Part shown: one piece after another, positions 47,391 through 59,849 of the stretch | How positions within the stretch are numbered: the first letter of the stretch is position 1 | How the letters are laid out: each line of letters starts with the position of its first letter | Assembly: GCA_014964245.1 (NCBI GenBank) | Contig: JACVYH010000003.1 | Span: 930,001 to 994,000 of the forward strand | Length of the DNA: 64,000 nt | Reading direction: 5' to 3' | Source: Nannizziopsis barbatae | Lineage: Eukaryota; Ascomycota; Eurotiomycetes; Onygenales; Nannizziopsiaceae | Made by a program: the position numbers and the translations under genes | The notes under the pieces: generated by a model | What the model was told of the DNA's origin: nothing | Seen by the model: only the letters and a program-made list of their open reading frames with translations | The model's database searches: none

Positions 47391-47765
47391 CAAGGGGTCC
47401 GTAGGATCGCCAACGCAGAGAACTATTTCAATTCATTCTTCAGGATTTCCCAATGATAATAAGTCAACGCTCCACAAATCCTCCTTTCGCATTCTAGACT
47501 GACTCCCTTCGACTTCGTACTTCGACTCGCGATGACGATTATTTTCTCGGCGGCAGAAAATGGCGGTAAACTGATGACTAGCTAACGCGGCTAAATATTA
47601 ATCCGAATTTAGAGTTTAATTACATAATATCATAGCTATCAGATGGAATCGTAAAAAAAGATCTGGAAGAAGAGCTTCAGAGAAGATCCACGCCATTCTA
47701 GGTGTTGACCAGGGGATTCAATTGTTGTTGGGGAAGCTGGAACGTTCACATCCTTTATCACAGTC
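47391..47765. promoter_or_regulatory. Divergent EOS1/mL45 upstream region
   Basis: If EOS1 starts at 47390, this 375-bp gap is a divergent promoter shared with the mitochondrial ribosomal gene. It is AT-rich near 47590-47660. No gene is seen. Confidence 0.35.
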
Positions 47766-48880
47766 ATGAATAACTCGATTTACTCCTCAAGGCGCTTTAT
47801 TGCCTCCACAATCACCCATTTCACATCCTCCGGCATTCCGACACAATCACTATGGCTATCGAGGTCGTTTTCTTATACTCCATGCCAGTATGCTATTAAA
47901 GGGCTACGCCAATCGATAAAACCCCGGGTTCCCGCGCAGATGAGCATGAAGAACCGTGTGAAGGATACCATGAGTGGAGCCAACAGAGAAATGCTGCCAG
48001 ACGACGTGGGATTATTACCAGGGACGTTTATTCGCCCTGTATCGCAAAACATGCCCTCAATATTTTCAAATCCTAAAGTACGGTTAAGAATGGAGTGGCT
48101 GTGGTTGAAGATGAAGTTCATAAATCTCATCAGGTATCTCAGCACCCTTTCTATGCGCTTCTATCTGGTTTGAAGCTAATTTAGTCCTCCGGTTGCCTTG
48201 ATTAGTTTGTTCACCTATTGTAAATTCTTTAATAAGAAAGTTCCAATGCGATTAAGAGAACGAAACAGCCGAGCTCTCGAGCTACATAAAGAGATGTACA
48301 CTGCATTCGCGAAGTACGTCCTTTCATCCCAAATCAGTCTCTCCCCCTCCCTCGTTTTCTTGCCGGTTGGACGAAGGTCTAATTTAGTTTATACAGAGGT
48401 GATATGAACACTCTAAAAAAAATATGCTGCCAGGGTATATACCAGACTTTTTCAGCTCGCATCTCCCGCCGCGCACACAACTCTCCTCCACTCCGCTGGA
48501 CCCTTCATTCCTACAAGAAATTTCCCTCCGCAGCCACATTTTCAGGCGCAAAAGTTATGTCTGATCGCGCATCCTCCCTACCAGATACCAAAGGTTTCGG
48601 TATTCGGCAGACTGTTGTCAGAATACAAAGCAAGCAATCCTTAATCACACCAAGTGCTTCCGAAGACCAGAATTTAGCACAGACGATAGAGAAACAGCAA
48701 GACTGTACGGAATACGTTGTTCTCCAGAGATTTATGGTCAATGGTGTAGACGGAGACTGGAAGGTCTGGGGTCTGGCAGAAGAAACAACGGAGAAAGATC
48801 TGGAAACAGACCCATTGTTTGCTCCAGGCTTGTCGCTGAAAGACCGCCTTAGTGTGCTGTCTTCGAAATTCAGAGCTTGA
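47766..48880 (+). CDS. Mitochondrial ribosomal protein mL45 / Mba1-like
   Basis: mL45/Mba1 proteins help bind mitochondrial ribosomes to the inner membrane for insertion of newly made proteins. Three exons (47766-48133, 48185-48313, 48397-48880) join in frame to 326 residues. The N-terminus (MNNSIYSSRRFIASTITHF) is an arginine/serine-rich presequence. The mature part shows LPDDVGLLPGTFIRP, a Tim44/Mba1-like helical region (MRLRERNSRALELHKEMYTAF, and RRAHNSPPLRWTLHSY) and a C-terminal domain ending DRLSVLSSKFRA. The assignment rests on the overall pattern, not on one diagnostic motif. Confidence 0.78.
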
Positions 48881-49285
48881 CTTCTCTATGGAATCAGAAA
48901 AATCCAAATCCCATGAACGAGCTGCTAATGATCGAATCGGTTCCCAGTCAAAGTCGCTCACATCCTATCTGCGGAAAATAGGAGACCGCAAATCAAGGTC
49001 AACCGCTTTCAGAGGTTGTAATATTCTAAGCCGGCAAGCGTGCTCCTTGGCCGCCATGTGGTAGAGGCCACATTTGTATAAAAACTGTCCTGTACTTATA
49101 GATATTCAAAATTTCATATTGATATGGACTGAGTAACCGTACGCGGGCAATACACAACCAGGACCCATTGGCCACTCGAAGGAGCCTCCACTCTTTATAA
49201 CAAACAACCTAAAACTAGCGCATTTCAATACTCTCTTTTATCCTGTTTATCCTGTACCGACTTTCGATTAGAGGCAGAGACGTAT
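48881..49285. terminator. Convergent mL45/permease 3' region
   Basis: A gap of 405 bp between two convergent genes; both transcripts should end here. No gene is seen. Confidence 0.35.
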
Positions 49286-51884
49286 TCACTTCAGGTTCCA
49301 CCACCGCTTCCGAACTCCAGCTTGACCGACTGGGTTGTCATTTGGTTTACCATCCTCTTCATCACGGGTGACGGCGGTAGAGCCGAAAGGTCCAGAGGCT
49401 TGGCTTACGGCGAACGCAGGTTCAATCGGCTTTTCAAATGCTTTGAAAGGGGTTCCCGTGATTCTGGCGTAGATGAGCTGGTAGGCAAGGCGTAGACCAA
49501 ACGCAATCACCGCAAATATCAAACCCCCTACTGGTGCGGCAACGAAAGCACCTATATTTCGTTAGTATTCTAAGCCTTAGATTCTAACCTAGTAGATGTT
49601 GGCTTACCGAAAGCGCTCCAGTCTTGCGCATACAGCCCGTTCTCCAACAGTATCAGGCGACCGCCTTCCCGGGCATTGCCATAGTAGATAGTTCCAAAAA
49701 TGAACACGGAAAGAATACCTCCCAATCCGCCGACAATGACTTCCAAACCGCTCCAAAAATAGCAGACATCCAACAAACCTATAACCAAAACCGGGATAGC
49801 GGAGGCAGAAACGAGATCGGATATCAAGAATATCTGAAGCACACTAGGAGACTTCAGAGCGACCACTATTACAGGAATAATGCATAGCACGACACCGATA
49901 CGAATGTACAGCAAGGGTAGCTTGTTGCGAAATAAGTCGTTACTCGCGGTGCTAACCATGGCCGACTGAAGACTGTCAAAAGCGGCGGTGCTAAGCGCAA
50001 CAGTCATAACGACAACAATGCCGACAACCCAGCTCGGAAGTCTTTCTAAGAGAACAAAAAAAGCAATTGAACCACTTTGCGGAGGATTTCCGGGCCATGC
50101 ACCAGACCATGCAGCCAAAAGGCCAGTACTACCGACCAGCACCAGAGTGCAAAGGACCACGACAGTGGCAATGGAAACACCGATACGCAGATCTCGATCC
50201 GTCTTTGATGCGAAGGTACGCAACCAAAAATTGGATAAGAAAAAGTCATTGGTCAGGATTGCAACGGGGAGAATGTAGATAAGTTGCCAGCCAAGAAGGG
50301 AAGGCTTCAAATATCCAGACGAATCGATAAGAGAACGATTTATCTCAGTCTTGGTACCAACGGTAATGACACCAATGATGATGAGACCGACCACCATAGC
50401 TCCTTGGATGTTATCTGTCATGAACGAGACTTTGAAGCCGCCCAAGGATGTGTAGATGGTTGTTACCACGACCTGCACGATTACTGCTGGAAGTCCGTTC
50501 AGACCGGTGAGCGCATTGATAATCTGCTGCAAGGCAGATAATTCGGCGACCATATAGAGAAAGAGCGTAATAAGACTAATTCTGCGTTAGAATTTATATT
50601 TCCCCACAAGAGGCCTCAACTCACGTCAGAAGACTCAGATAGCTCGCCGTGACTACACCATACCGTTGCCTGGTCCATTCCGTAAGAACAAACCCGTCAG
50701 GGCACTTCCGTCGAATAATCGGTCCTAGGAACCCGAAGACCAGCAGAGGGAGGGAGGATGCTAGTCCATAAACGACCAACCCCTGAACTCCAGCAATGGT
50801 GGCAATTTCCGGGTATGTGAAAAGAATTCCAGATCCGAGAGCTATGAAGGAGGAAAACGGCAAAGGATCCTGTAATCAGCATTTCCGTTCTTCCATGATA
50901 AAACTAAGAAAAAATCAAGGGGAAAGGGGAGAAGCGGCAGCACGTTTCCCACGCAAGCATTAACTTGATCGAGTGTTCAACGGTACATCTCAGCATCATG
51001 CTCGCATATTGCACTGTAATCTCTCTAGTAAGCATGAAGATGCGGTTTTAGAGGTGGATTATTCAGTGAACCAATGCCACAATCAGCGCCCGTAGTGTTG
51101 CCGCAGCAGATACTACTCCAGAAGCCAACGAGATAAAGCGAGGACAGAGTTGGCCTCGCAATGCCCGTAGCCAAACCGTGGAGTAGCATACGCTGAACCG
51201 AACGCTCTGATACGAACCTGGTATATGCTGCAATCACTAGAACCAAGGGTTCCAGATCCAAGTTTTCCTAGCACAGGAGACAGCCTCTCCATCGATAACG
51301 TGCTATAGCCAAAGAGGCCAAATTCCTCAGAATCATGCTCTTAAAGCTGATTTGTTGACGAGATACCTAAGCCGCTGCCGCTTCTCACTCGGGAGAAGAA
51401 AAATTTGCTCTCATATGCAATGTTGCATTCGACAACTCACCCGAAGCGATGAAATTCAAAGCAAGAGGCAGAGCTGATCGATCGACGTCGGCAAACGGCC
51501 GCACAAATACTATTAGCCAGTCCGCAATAATAAATGGTATGAGGGTATATATTTAAGGGAGCAAAGCCTCAATCGACTCTAATTCTAACCCTTTTGCGTC
51601 CCATTGCTGGACAGAAATTGATCCTTGGTCTGCCTGCGTAGCAGAAACGCGATATAAAGACCGACGATTCTAATAATATTATCAGCCATGTTGAATCCCA
51701 TGCATTCATAGATCCGAAGAAGTCCGCACAGAAAAGCTCCATAAGTTAGATATATCAGGGCATTCGAAGCCTCAAACGATGGGTGGCCCATGGCTGGATC
51801 TTTGGGCAATAACAAGTCAGACGAAAGTGGTAGTTCGAGATCGAAAGACGTTGAAGGAGAGATGACTTTCTGGAACGCCTCCAT
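49286..51884 (-). CDS. Sodium:solute symporter family permease
   Basis: The protein looks like a sodium:solute symporter (SSS) superfamily permease of the plasma membrane, distantly related to urea and proline carriers; its substrate is unknown. Six minus-strand exons (51884-51730, 51669-51590, 51473-51441, 50841-50625, 50575-49608, 49551-49286) join in frame to 572 residues. About a dozen hydrophobic spans are visible, among them ALIYLTYGAFLIVGLYIAFL, ALNFIASALGSGILFTYPEI, SYLSLLTLITLFLYMVAEL and GAFVAAPVGGLIFAVIAFGL. The segment SNGTQKALPLALNFIAS marks the loop before the second span. The C-terminal tail is polar. Exon 3 is only 33 nt, and the intron after it (50842-51440) is 599 bp, far longer than the others in this window. 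Confidence 0.84.
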
Positions 51885-52646
51885 CTACTATTATATAATT
51901 TATAGGAGCCGGTAACCCTTTTACTTTCTTTCATGCCTTTTCCGTCTTCAGTCTTGGTGGCATGAAGCGAGTTTGTTTCCCACTAGGATCGCATCCACCC
52001 AAATGATATCGTGACGAAATCGAACTACCGTACTCCGTACTCCGTAGGCTCCGGCTTGAATACCTAGTGAACTTAACAGCCCACTAGAAAGCCTCCGCTT
52101 TCGTATCGGCACGCAGAATTGCTTGCAGTTAAGGCCCGAATGTCCAATCGCTGCTGTTTTTCGGGAGCACAAAACGTGCGAGTGGATCAATCTACGCAGA
52201 AGCGTGGCATTTGAGTTTTCGCGATGAACCGAAGTTTTGAGTCCAGTGATGATGAGTGGAGATGAAGCCTTGCCGTATGAATTTGATCATGAGATTGTAA
52301 AAACCAGCAACCTTACGTGCGCGAACAATTATTTTTCGTAATAAGGAGTAGGTAGGTATTTTCATTTCACTATCAAGCGTTTCTTGCATAAAGCTGAATT
52401 GATGTCGAGGTGATTAACCAAGTCCAAAAATCCATCGTAAAATCATGTCCAATATCCAACGAAGAATATGAACTTCGCGAGAACCAAACCCAACCAGGTG
52501 TTGATTCGAAAAAGGATTAAAATAATAACATATGTAATACAAATTTTGAAAGTGCGAATTCCAAAGCATAAAGAATATTCTGGCGGTCAGACAAACAGAT
52601 AGTCTTCCCATCGACGTTCGAAACGGATGAATTTTTCGAGGCGCGC
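51885..52646. other. Permease promoter / RGD1 3' region
   Basis: This 762-bp gap lies between two minus-strand genes and contains two overlapping TACTCCGTA copies at 52031-52046. The motif near 52031 lies in the likely permease promoter. No gene is seen. Confidence 0.4.
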
Positions 52647-55074
52647 TCAGTCGTCATCAAAAATTTGGAATGTGTTTTGAAGGACAGTTTCGATAACCCG
52701 TGCTTGCCATCCTGAATCGGCAATGCTCTGACCGGCGTTGGTTCCCATCAAAGTGAGGCTGTCAAGGCTTGATTAGTATGATACTGGGCATATATATGAG
52801 CAGTACCTACCCGAAGCTGATAGCGATGTTCCCTGCATTCATCCTATTCTCGGAGGCGCGTTCTTGAACATGATTGAGGTGCTAGTGGGCATATCATTAG
52901 CAATACGTGGTCACCCGCCGCCATACATATTGACACATACCAGGATCAATGCCCTAAGGGTTGCATAGTTCGGGTCAGGGAGGCTATTTATAAGCGCATG
53001 CAGAGTGTCCCGGCGCTGAATGTCGTCCTCTTTGCCTATTGCCGTTTTAGTACAAAAAGAGTCACGAGATATGTGTGAACTTACGGGCAGCGTTGATAAA
53101 GTCTTGATATCGTTCATGCGTGAAAAGCGGATCAGGAAGTTCTCGAAAAAATTGTTTTAGCAACCCGGCTACGCTGTTAACATCATGATAGAAATTCTCC
53201 GGGTTTGTAAAATCGACCTGACGAGCGTCTGTGTAGAAGGATAAGTATAAGAATTACACGGGATTGAGAAAGCAGAAGACGTACCGTTGTCAAACTGAGC
53301 TTTCATATGCTGTATGTGCAATGCGTTTCCTGAAAGCCGATATATCCCTTCGACCCCTAATCCGAATAACTCGACGGCCTGAATGCACTGATAGACAATC
53401 AACGGAATGGCCGTGTTATCTCTTTGGTATAAATCCTCCAAATTGAGCCCAAAGACTGGTTTCAATGGCGGCAGATCCGGCGGATGGGTGCCCCTGCTGG
53501 AGGGCCGCAAACGATCCAAGCTTTGAGATTGACGTGGTTGAGACGGAGGGTAAGGTGGTGGTACAAGCGGAGGATGCTGGAGCTTTCCTTGCGCAAGAAA
53601 CATTTCTTGGTGAGTGTTTGGCATAGGTACAGGAGGATGAAGAGGGTGTGATATGTGCTGGAGCTGCGGAGGACCTGGCAGAGGGGCGTTAGGTGTCATC
53701 TGAGCGAAGGTCTGTGCTGCTGTTTGGGGAGGCGGTGGCGGTGCTGTATTGATGCTCAGTGACTGTCGTTTGGGATGGGTACTGGCATGTTGAGATTGAG
53801 GAGTGACGAGAGTCTAGTATCACTGGCGTTAGGCTCTTCCTTTGGTGAAACATGACATGGGTGGCTTACTGGATGACGTTCGTATCTGACGATCGCTGGA
53901 TTGCTAGACGCCTTACTGGCATGGCTTAGGACATATTCTTTGAAATCGCGCTCATTGTCGACCTGACGTGCGGCTTCTCGAAGACTTGTCGGGATGGTCG
54001 CAGCTCCATCTTGGTTCTTCAGGGGGCTAATCGTTAATCCACCTCCTAAGAGCAGTCTCTCATTGAATGAAGCTATAGTAAAGAGTAAGTTGGCTTTCGT
54101 CGTAGTACGCAAGAAGGATATGCACATACCGAATTTTTGAAGTTGGAGCGTAAGCGCGGAGTCGCATTCGTTGATCAAATCTTGCAATGCACGAGTTGCT
54201 TGTGGGCGGAGAGTGGCGACAAGCTCCTGCCTCAATGCCTGCGCAGACTGGACCTTGTTTGCGTAGTCCGTATCTGCATGCTGGACCTTTCGCAATAGAT
54301 CCTCCTCCTGCTGCGCAGCGGACTTCTTAAGGCCGAACTTACCCGATTGTCGCTCACCGGTTCTAGCACGGTCATACTGATCTGCGAAACTATCATACTT
54401 GACCTTCGCCTTTTCCGCTGCAGCCTCTGCGTCCTGCACCTTCTTTTCTGCATTCATTCCATTTTGTTTCCAATGCTTCCGGCCTCGTTCCATGCTGGCG
54501 GACAGATCGGAGAGATCCTCAGACATCTGATAGAGAGACACGGAGAATTGGGTGCCATGGTCTGCCATGCGCTCATGTATCTTGTTCATTTCATCGTAGC
54601 TTCGCGAAAAGCTTCCCTGTCGATTATCTGGCCGTGCCGACGAGTCGTGCATGGCACGGGCAAGCTTCTTGAGGCCTTGAGCATGGTCGTCCTCGAGCGA
54701 TGCTCGCTTGCGGAGAAAAGTAGAAAAGTCCTTCGGATTCAATAAGTGTTAGCTTTTTCTTTACAACGCTGCAGGGTAAGATATACATACCCGTGCGGAG
54801 GCAATACTTTGCTTCAATCTATTCAAAAGGGTCACAACGCCGATCTGATTGTGCTTGGTTAGCGATATTCAGCGAGGCCATGTATAAGCATGAGGAGGTA
54901 AAAGCGCACATCTGATTGTATCACTCTATCAAGTCTCTCTTGCTCCTCTGGGTCCACGGGCATGGTTGGTGGCGGGTCTACATCCTTCTCCTGGGTCACA
55001 GTAGGGCCTTGTACCTCCGGATTCGAGGGTGCGGGAGGAAGTTCCCCATTGTCGTGTGGTGATCGCTCAGTCAT
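52647..55074 (-). CDS. RGD1: F-BAR/RhoGAP protein Rgd1
   Basis: Rgd1-type proteins bind curved membranes by an F-BAR domain and switch off Rho GTPases (Rho3/Rho4 in yeast) in polarised growth. Nine exons (55074-54910, 54844-54791, 54730-54130, 54072-53870, 53813-53285, 53228-53085, 53035-52941, 52881-52811, 52758-52647) join in frame to 657 residues. The F-BAR region spans roughly residues 55-340 (DFSTFLRKRASLEDDHAQGL, AEAAAEKAKVKYDSFADQYD). A proline-rich linker follows. The RhoGAP domain is about residues 445-640, with the arginine-finger motif GLGVEGIYRLSG, then FFRELPDPLF and RMNAGNIAISFG. The N-terminal 55 residues are acidic and disordered. RAC1 lies about 4 kb away, but no direct link is implied. 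Confidence 0.93.
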
Positions 55075-56109
55075 GTTGGCTCAGTTGTGGTCAGATAGCC
55101 AAAGGTTCTAAGAAACCATGAGATTCAGTAGCCTTAAAACAAGTGTTTATGTTGAAACAGAGAGAGGAGAGAGAAAAGGGAGCGAAACGGATGGCGACTT
55201 GTTGCGATATTAAAGTGAGAGTTTTGGCGTCCATGTGGCTTGGGGACCTGCTCCGTGCCGTACTTGATTATCTAATGACGCGTACGGCGACGCAGATAAT
55301 TCGAGGCAAAAATGTATCTCTTCCAGACAACAGAAAGGAGGAAAGAGAACAAAAGAGGCAAACGGTCAGGATCTACCCGGCGTATTAATACTATTGTTCT
55401 CTACAAAGTAGAAGAAGTGATCGACGGAGGATGAAGAATGCTAGTTTCAGCCCTTCATCAACTGCGTGATTTGGCACTTGGAAGAGCATGCGAATACGCA
55501 AGTCTGTGACTGACTCCGTATGCAGATGTGATCTTTGCGCAGGCTTGGGACAAGCACCAAGGCCTTTAGTGAACCCATTGAAGTCCAGTTACCCCTGAGT
55601 TTTCACTGGGAAATCAGCAGGGATAAGTCACTCAGTATAGGAAAACTACGCGCTCGAAAACTGCGTGATTTTTTCTTAGCGCTATCATCTTTCTGACGGA
55701 ACCTACTCAGCTGCCATTCAAATTGATTTCAATCAGCAACAACTCGTGATATTTATAGAATTTTTAGCATAATTTCACATTGAACCAGATGCTGAAATGA
55801 AAGCTATTTTTTTGGTGTTGAAACATGCACAAAGCCTGGAAACTTTTGAGACCTGTTGGAGGCTTGATGGCTGAAGTTTTGTTGCCGCGGTTCCCACCCC
55901 CACATTCTGGGTGGAAGCTCTCCGGGCGGACGTAGCCGGACGATGATACGCTCTGGCGGGCCTAGGTTGAAGACTCTGACGACCTAAGTATTAGTTTTAA
56001 TAAAGGTAAAGAGGTAGAACTTGAGCTTCGTAATCCTCGCCAACTGAGTAGCACTTTTTGAGACCCTCATTGAATTCGGTGCAGATCTGTGGTTCAACAG
56101 TTTTTGATA
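55075..56109. promoter_or_regulatory. Divergent RGD1/ABM-gene upstream region
   Basis: About 1 kb between two divergent start codons. It carries both promoters. An ACTCCGTA half-site of the dispersed motif is near 55517. A frame at 55143-55388 looks like chance. No gene is seen. Confidence 0.4.
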
Positions 56110-56558
56110 ATGGCCTCGAAGGAGATCCACGTCATCGCCACCTTTGCGCCGAAAGAAGGCAAATTTGAAGAGGTGAGCAAACGATTCCTGCATTGGGGAG
56201 TATAGGCATCATTAATTTACTCGGTTCCAGGTCGAGAAGTTACTCGCTGGCTCGGCTGCAAAGGTCCATGAGAAAGAACCGGGCACTCTGAAGTTCTATG
56301 TTATCAAACCAAGGAAGGGTAACGAGCTCATCGTGGTTGAAAAGTACGTTCCTTTCCGCATCCATCAATGGGATATGTAAGATGCTGACGAATGGCATTA
56401 CCGATAGATATAAAGACGCCAATGCCCTAAAAACCCACGGAGGAACCGATTATTTCAAGGCAATGGTAGCCAAGGCCGCGCCGTTGCTGGCTGCGCCAGC
56501 TGATTTGAAAATCTGTCAATTGGTCACTGGATTCGAAGGGAGACAATCGAAGCTGTAA
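56110..56558 (+). CDS. ABM-domain protein (antibiotic-biosynthesis-monooxygenase-like fold)
   Basis: The protein is a small dimeric alpha-beta barrel of the ABM superfamily, whose members include heme-degrading and quinol monooxygenases as well as many of unknown role. Three exons (56110-56172, 56231-56343, 56408-56558) join in frame to 108 residues, the usual domain size. Visible features are IHVIATFAPKEGKFEEVEKL, the helical EPGTLKFYVIKPRKGN, VVEKYKDANALKTHGGTDYF and ICQLVTGFEG. There is no signal peptide. The exact reaction cannot be read from sequence. Confidence 0.8.
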
Positions 56559-58948
56559 GCAGCGAAGAGGCCAATATTTTGTATATTATTCTGTATCTGT
56601 TTTTCCAATATCTATGCCCGAGGGTTAGACAGGGGTTATGTCCCTGTCATCTCATAGTTGCCTGAGATTCTGCAGATGTTATTTCGGAATGAAGAGGTCA
56701 CCAAGGATGGTAGAAGCGAAATTACTTCCATACTCTGTACGTAAAATCGAAACAAATTGAAGGCACATTTCGAAAACCCGAGTCTATATGAAGCCGGCAA
56801 TTCCGAAGTCAAAGCGCCAAGTTGTGAGCCATCTGGCCGCAACAGGGAGCTCGGATTTGAACCTGCAGGTACCAAATCCGTTCCCTGAATTTAAGCTTCT
56901 CAGAATCAAACCCTCTTCGACGATTCAAGCCCTGAGGTCTGAGGACGGAGTACTCGGTATGCTCTCTGGAGATTGCCAAGCAAGAGGTAGATTTAGCCCT
57001 ATCGTTTGAAGCGGGTGACGATCGTCCAGGAGCGTGGTATGTCGTTGACTCTAGGAGCTGTGATTCGGTCATTCAACAACCAGACTGCATTGAAGGCATC
57101 TGCCGCGAATCGTGTTTTCGCAAGTGGGCCACCAATTACATCGTATGCAGGCAGAATCGACCCGTCAGAATCGACAGGGATCGTGGCTGTCCTTGAGATG
57201 TGACATGTTACTCGCCTGAGGTCATCAACGAATAGGGCTGCGGCGGTTAACTCTATGGTTGGTGGACCGTTGGTGCAGGAAATTGGGCGTACTCCGTAGT
57301 TGTGTTGGATAACTAGTTAATAGTTGAGTACGGAGTACTATATTCTGGAATGGTCGGATTCTGATGTGTCGTTCGTTTGCGATGTCCGATGCACACCTAC
57401 ATCAGTGGCAGAGAACAAGGAGTCTCATGTATGACCTCTAGCAGAGAAAATGACGCCACTATTGAAGACAGGAGTTCTGCCACAGAGGCTCCCCAAAAGA
57501 GGGGTCATCTCGGAGGGCTAACTAGTTAGTTACCATGGAATCGATCTGTCGTGGGATTCGAGAAGATAATTGTTAGCCGTTTCGGGCACAGCGCGAAGCT
57601 TTAGTCCACTGCAAGAGTCTCAACATACGAGACGCCGTGCCACAGTGCCCTGACCAGATCGGAGGCAATCTGGCGCGAGAAGGAGTTTGACGTCTGTTCG
57701 AAGATCCCAACGAACCTTGGGGATAAGCATCCAGGGACTCAAGGAGCCATTTAGTTAGTTGACTGCATGGTTGGCGCTAACCCTCCGGAGGGCCATTCCA
57801 CAGCTGGTTCCTCAACCAAGAGATGGGCGCTCCACTGGCCAGAAAAGATGAGACGCTGCCCGCCAAGTATCCCCTTGCTGATAATCTTAAGTGGCAGCGA
57901 GTAATAATAACTCCCAATAATAATTTAACAAAAAATCCCAATCATTCCAATGCAAATGCATGCTGCTGCTGCCAAGACGACAAGAAGCCAGAGACGGAGT
58001 TGCGAACTGACAAACTGACTGACTAACTAGTTAAACCAACTAGTGAGATTTGGTGAAGTTTGGCCCGCTCGCTCTCTCTCACTCACACTCTCGTCTCCCT
58101 GGCTGGGTTGGACTTCAACTTCTTCCTTCGTTCTCTCATTGTAGCCGCCAGTGCTGTGCGTTTGTCGCCCATTGCTTTCTTCTGTTGCTGCTTTGCTTGA
58201 GGATTCTTCTATCGTCTCGAAAACTGAGCCTAAGTCTGCCTCCCTCTCTGTCTCCCTCGATCCTCGCTTGGACTAACCTTGACCCGCTTTGGCATTGAGT
58301 AGGAGTGCAGGTGTTCTTGGACAGCTCCAGCACTGGCCTCCCGACCGACTCCTTCTCCGAAACTACCGGGCCGCTTCGGTCTTTTGTGATATTCACGGAC
58401 GCAGATGAATATTTATCTCTCGATATTTTACCAGATCTGAAGCTGGTTGTCGCATCTCCCTTTTTCCTATCCGGCCGCCCCTCGTTCTATCCCTTACTCC
58501 ACCCTGCGGTTCTCAGCAGCAATTCGCAGCAAGAGAGCTTGGAGAGAAGTCCGCTCGCAGTAATAAATTGTCGAATTCGCAAAACTACCGCTCGAACATT
58601 TGATAACACCGAATACAAGCTTACTGGAGGCTTTTCGGCCCCCGTGACGGCTACCGCCCCTCTCTGATATTTTTAGGTATGCAGATACAGAAGTGCGCCC
58701 CGGCATCTTCAGTACCGTTGCACATTATCTCTTACACCTATCCCTGTTTTCTTCGACACTGGAAAATACCAACTCAGCACTACTGGACATTTTTTTGCCC
58801 ATCTCTCGGGCGAAATAGGGGCTAACTGAGCTGCGTTTATCAGGCCTGATATTCCTTCGCGCTTCCGGAACCGCGTTTATCTCTAACCCTTCATCCCGAA
58901 ATTTTGCCGGCCTGTTCAGATTATCTATACTGTAGAGTTCAGTAAGAG
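56559..58948. other. Long upstream region of the Rac gene
   Basis: About 2.4 kb with no convincing gene. It contains two TACTCCGTA/TACGGAGTA copies (57290, 57329), three TAACTAGTTA palindromes (57310, 57519, 58024), and a long CT-rich segment (about 58060-58260) that fits a 5' UTR of the Rac gene. Open frames on both strands near 56790-57200 match nothing known. Confidence 0.4.
57310..58033. repeat. Cluster of TAACTAGTTA palindromes
   Basis: Three exact copies of the 10-bp palindrome TAACTAGTTA lie at 57310-57319, 57519-57528 and 58024-58033, with near-copies (TTAGTTAGTTGAC near 57753, AACTAGTGAG near 58038). A fourth exact copy is at 31073-31082. Confidence 0.75.
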
Positions 58949-59849
58949 ATGGCTTCCGGACCGGCCACCCAGTCCCTGAAGGTAGGTTAAACTCTACCCC
59001 TTATTCTGGAAGAACCCAAATTGTATGTTAACCACCATCAATTCTAGTGCGTGGTTACTGGCGATGGTGCTGTTGGAAAGGTATGCATTATATCATTTTC
59101 TCGCCTGATTGGACATTACTGACAGATCTCAGACATGCCTTCTAATCTCCTATACCACCAATGCTTTTCCTGGCGAATATATTCCAACTGTGTATGTCGA
59201 GTATTAAACCTTATTATCCTACCACTGGAGCTCTTGCTGACCCTCCAAAGCTTTGACAACTACTCCGCGAGTGTCATGGTAGATGGCAAACCAATCAGTC
59301 TTGGACTCTGGGATACTGCAGGCCAAGAAGACTATGACAGACTTCGCCCTCTCTCTTACCCTCAAACAGATGTATTCTTGATATGCTTCTCAATTGTCAG
59401 CCCACCATCTTTCGACAACGTCAAGGCCAAGGTGAGTTAATTGTGATCATCGTACTAGATAATATCTTCCGAGGCTAATGTATGCCTCGTATTCAACTAG
59501 TGGTACCCAGAAATCGAGCATCACGCCCCCGGTGTACCTATTATCCTCGTCGGAACTAAACTTGACCTAAGAGATGATAAACAAACGAATGACAGCCTTC
59601 GCCAGAAGAAGATGGAACCTGTCAGCTACGAGCAGGCCCTCGCAGTTTCAAAAGAGATCAAAGCCCAAAAGTACCTAGAATGCTCTGCTTTGACACAGCG
59701 AAACCTCAAAAGTGTTTTTGATGAAGCGATTCGGTAAGCGCTCCCACCATTACATTGTCAAGGAAGACTGGTTATTAAAGTAGAAAAGGGCTGTTTTAAA
59801 CCCGCGGCCGATGCCCAAACCCAAGGCAAAACGATGCAGCATACTCTAA
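58949..59849 (+). CDS. RAC1: Rac-type small GTPase
   Basis: Rac is a Rho-family GTPase that directs polarised hyphal growth and actin organisation at the plasma membrane. Six exons (58949-58981, 59048-59080, 59133-59191, 59251-59431, 59501-59733, 59789-59849) join in frame to 199 residues. All G motifs are intact: GDGAVGKT (P-loop), IPTVFDNY (switch I), WDTAGQEDYDRLRPLSYP (switch II), TKLD and ECSAL. Rac rather than Cdc42 is indicated by the FDNYSASVMVDGKPISLGLW stretch and the MASGPATQSLKCVV start. The tail is basic and ends in CSIL, a CAAX box whose final leucine predicts geranylgeranylation. A long CT-rich leader precedes the ATG. Confidence 0.96.

Noticed and set aside
51025..51261. Minus-strand frame inside the permease intron as first exon of the transporter
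   Set aside because: The upstream exons at 51884-51441 give the correct N-terminal membrane spans and join in phase directly to 50841, skipping this frame.
56840..56875. tRNA-like T-loop sequence (GGTTCAAATCC on the minus strand)
   Set aside because: The bases on both sides do not pair into a T-stem beyond two positions, and no acceptor or anticodon stem can be built around it.
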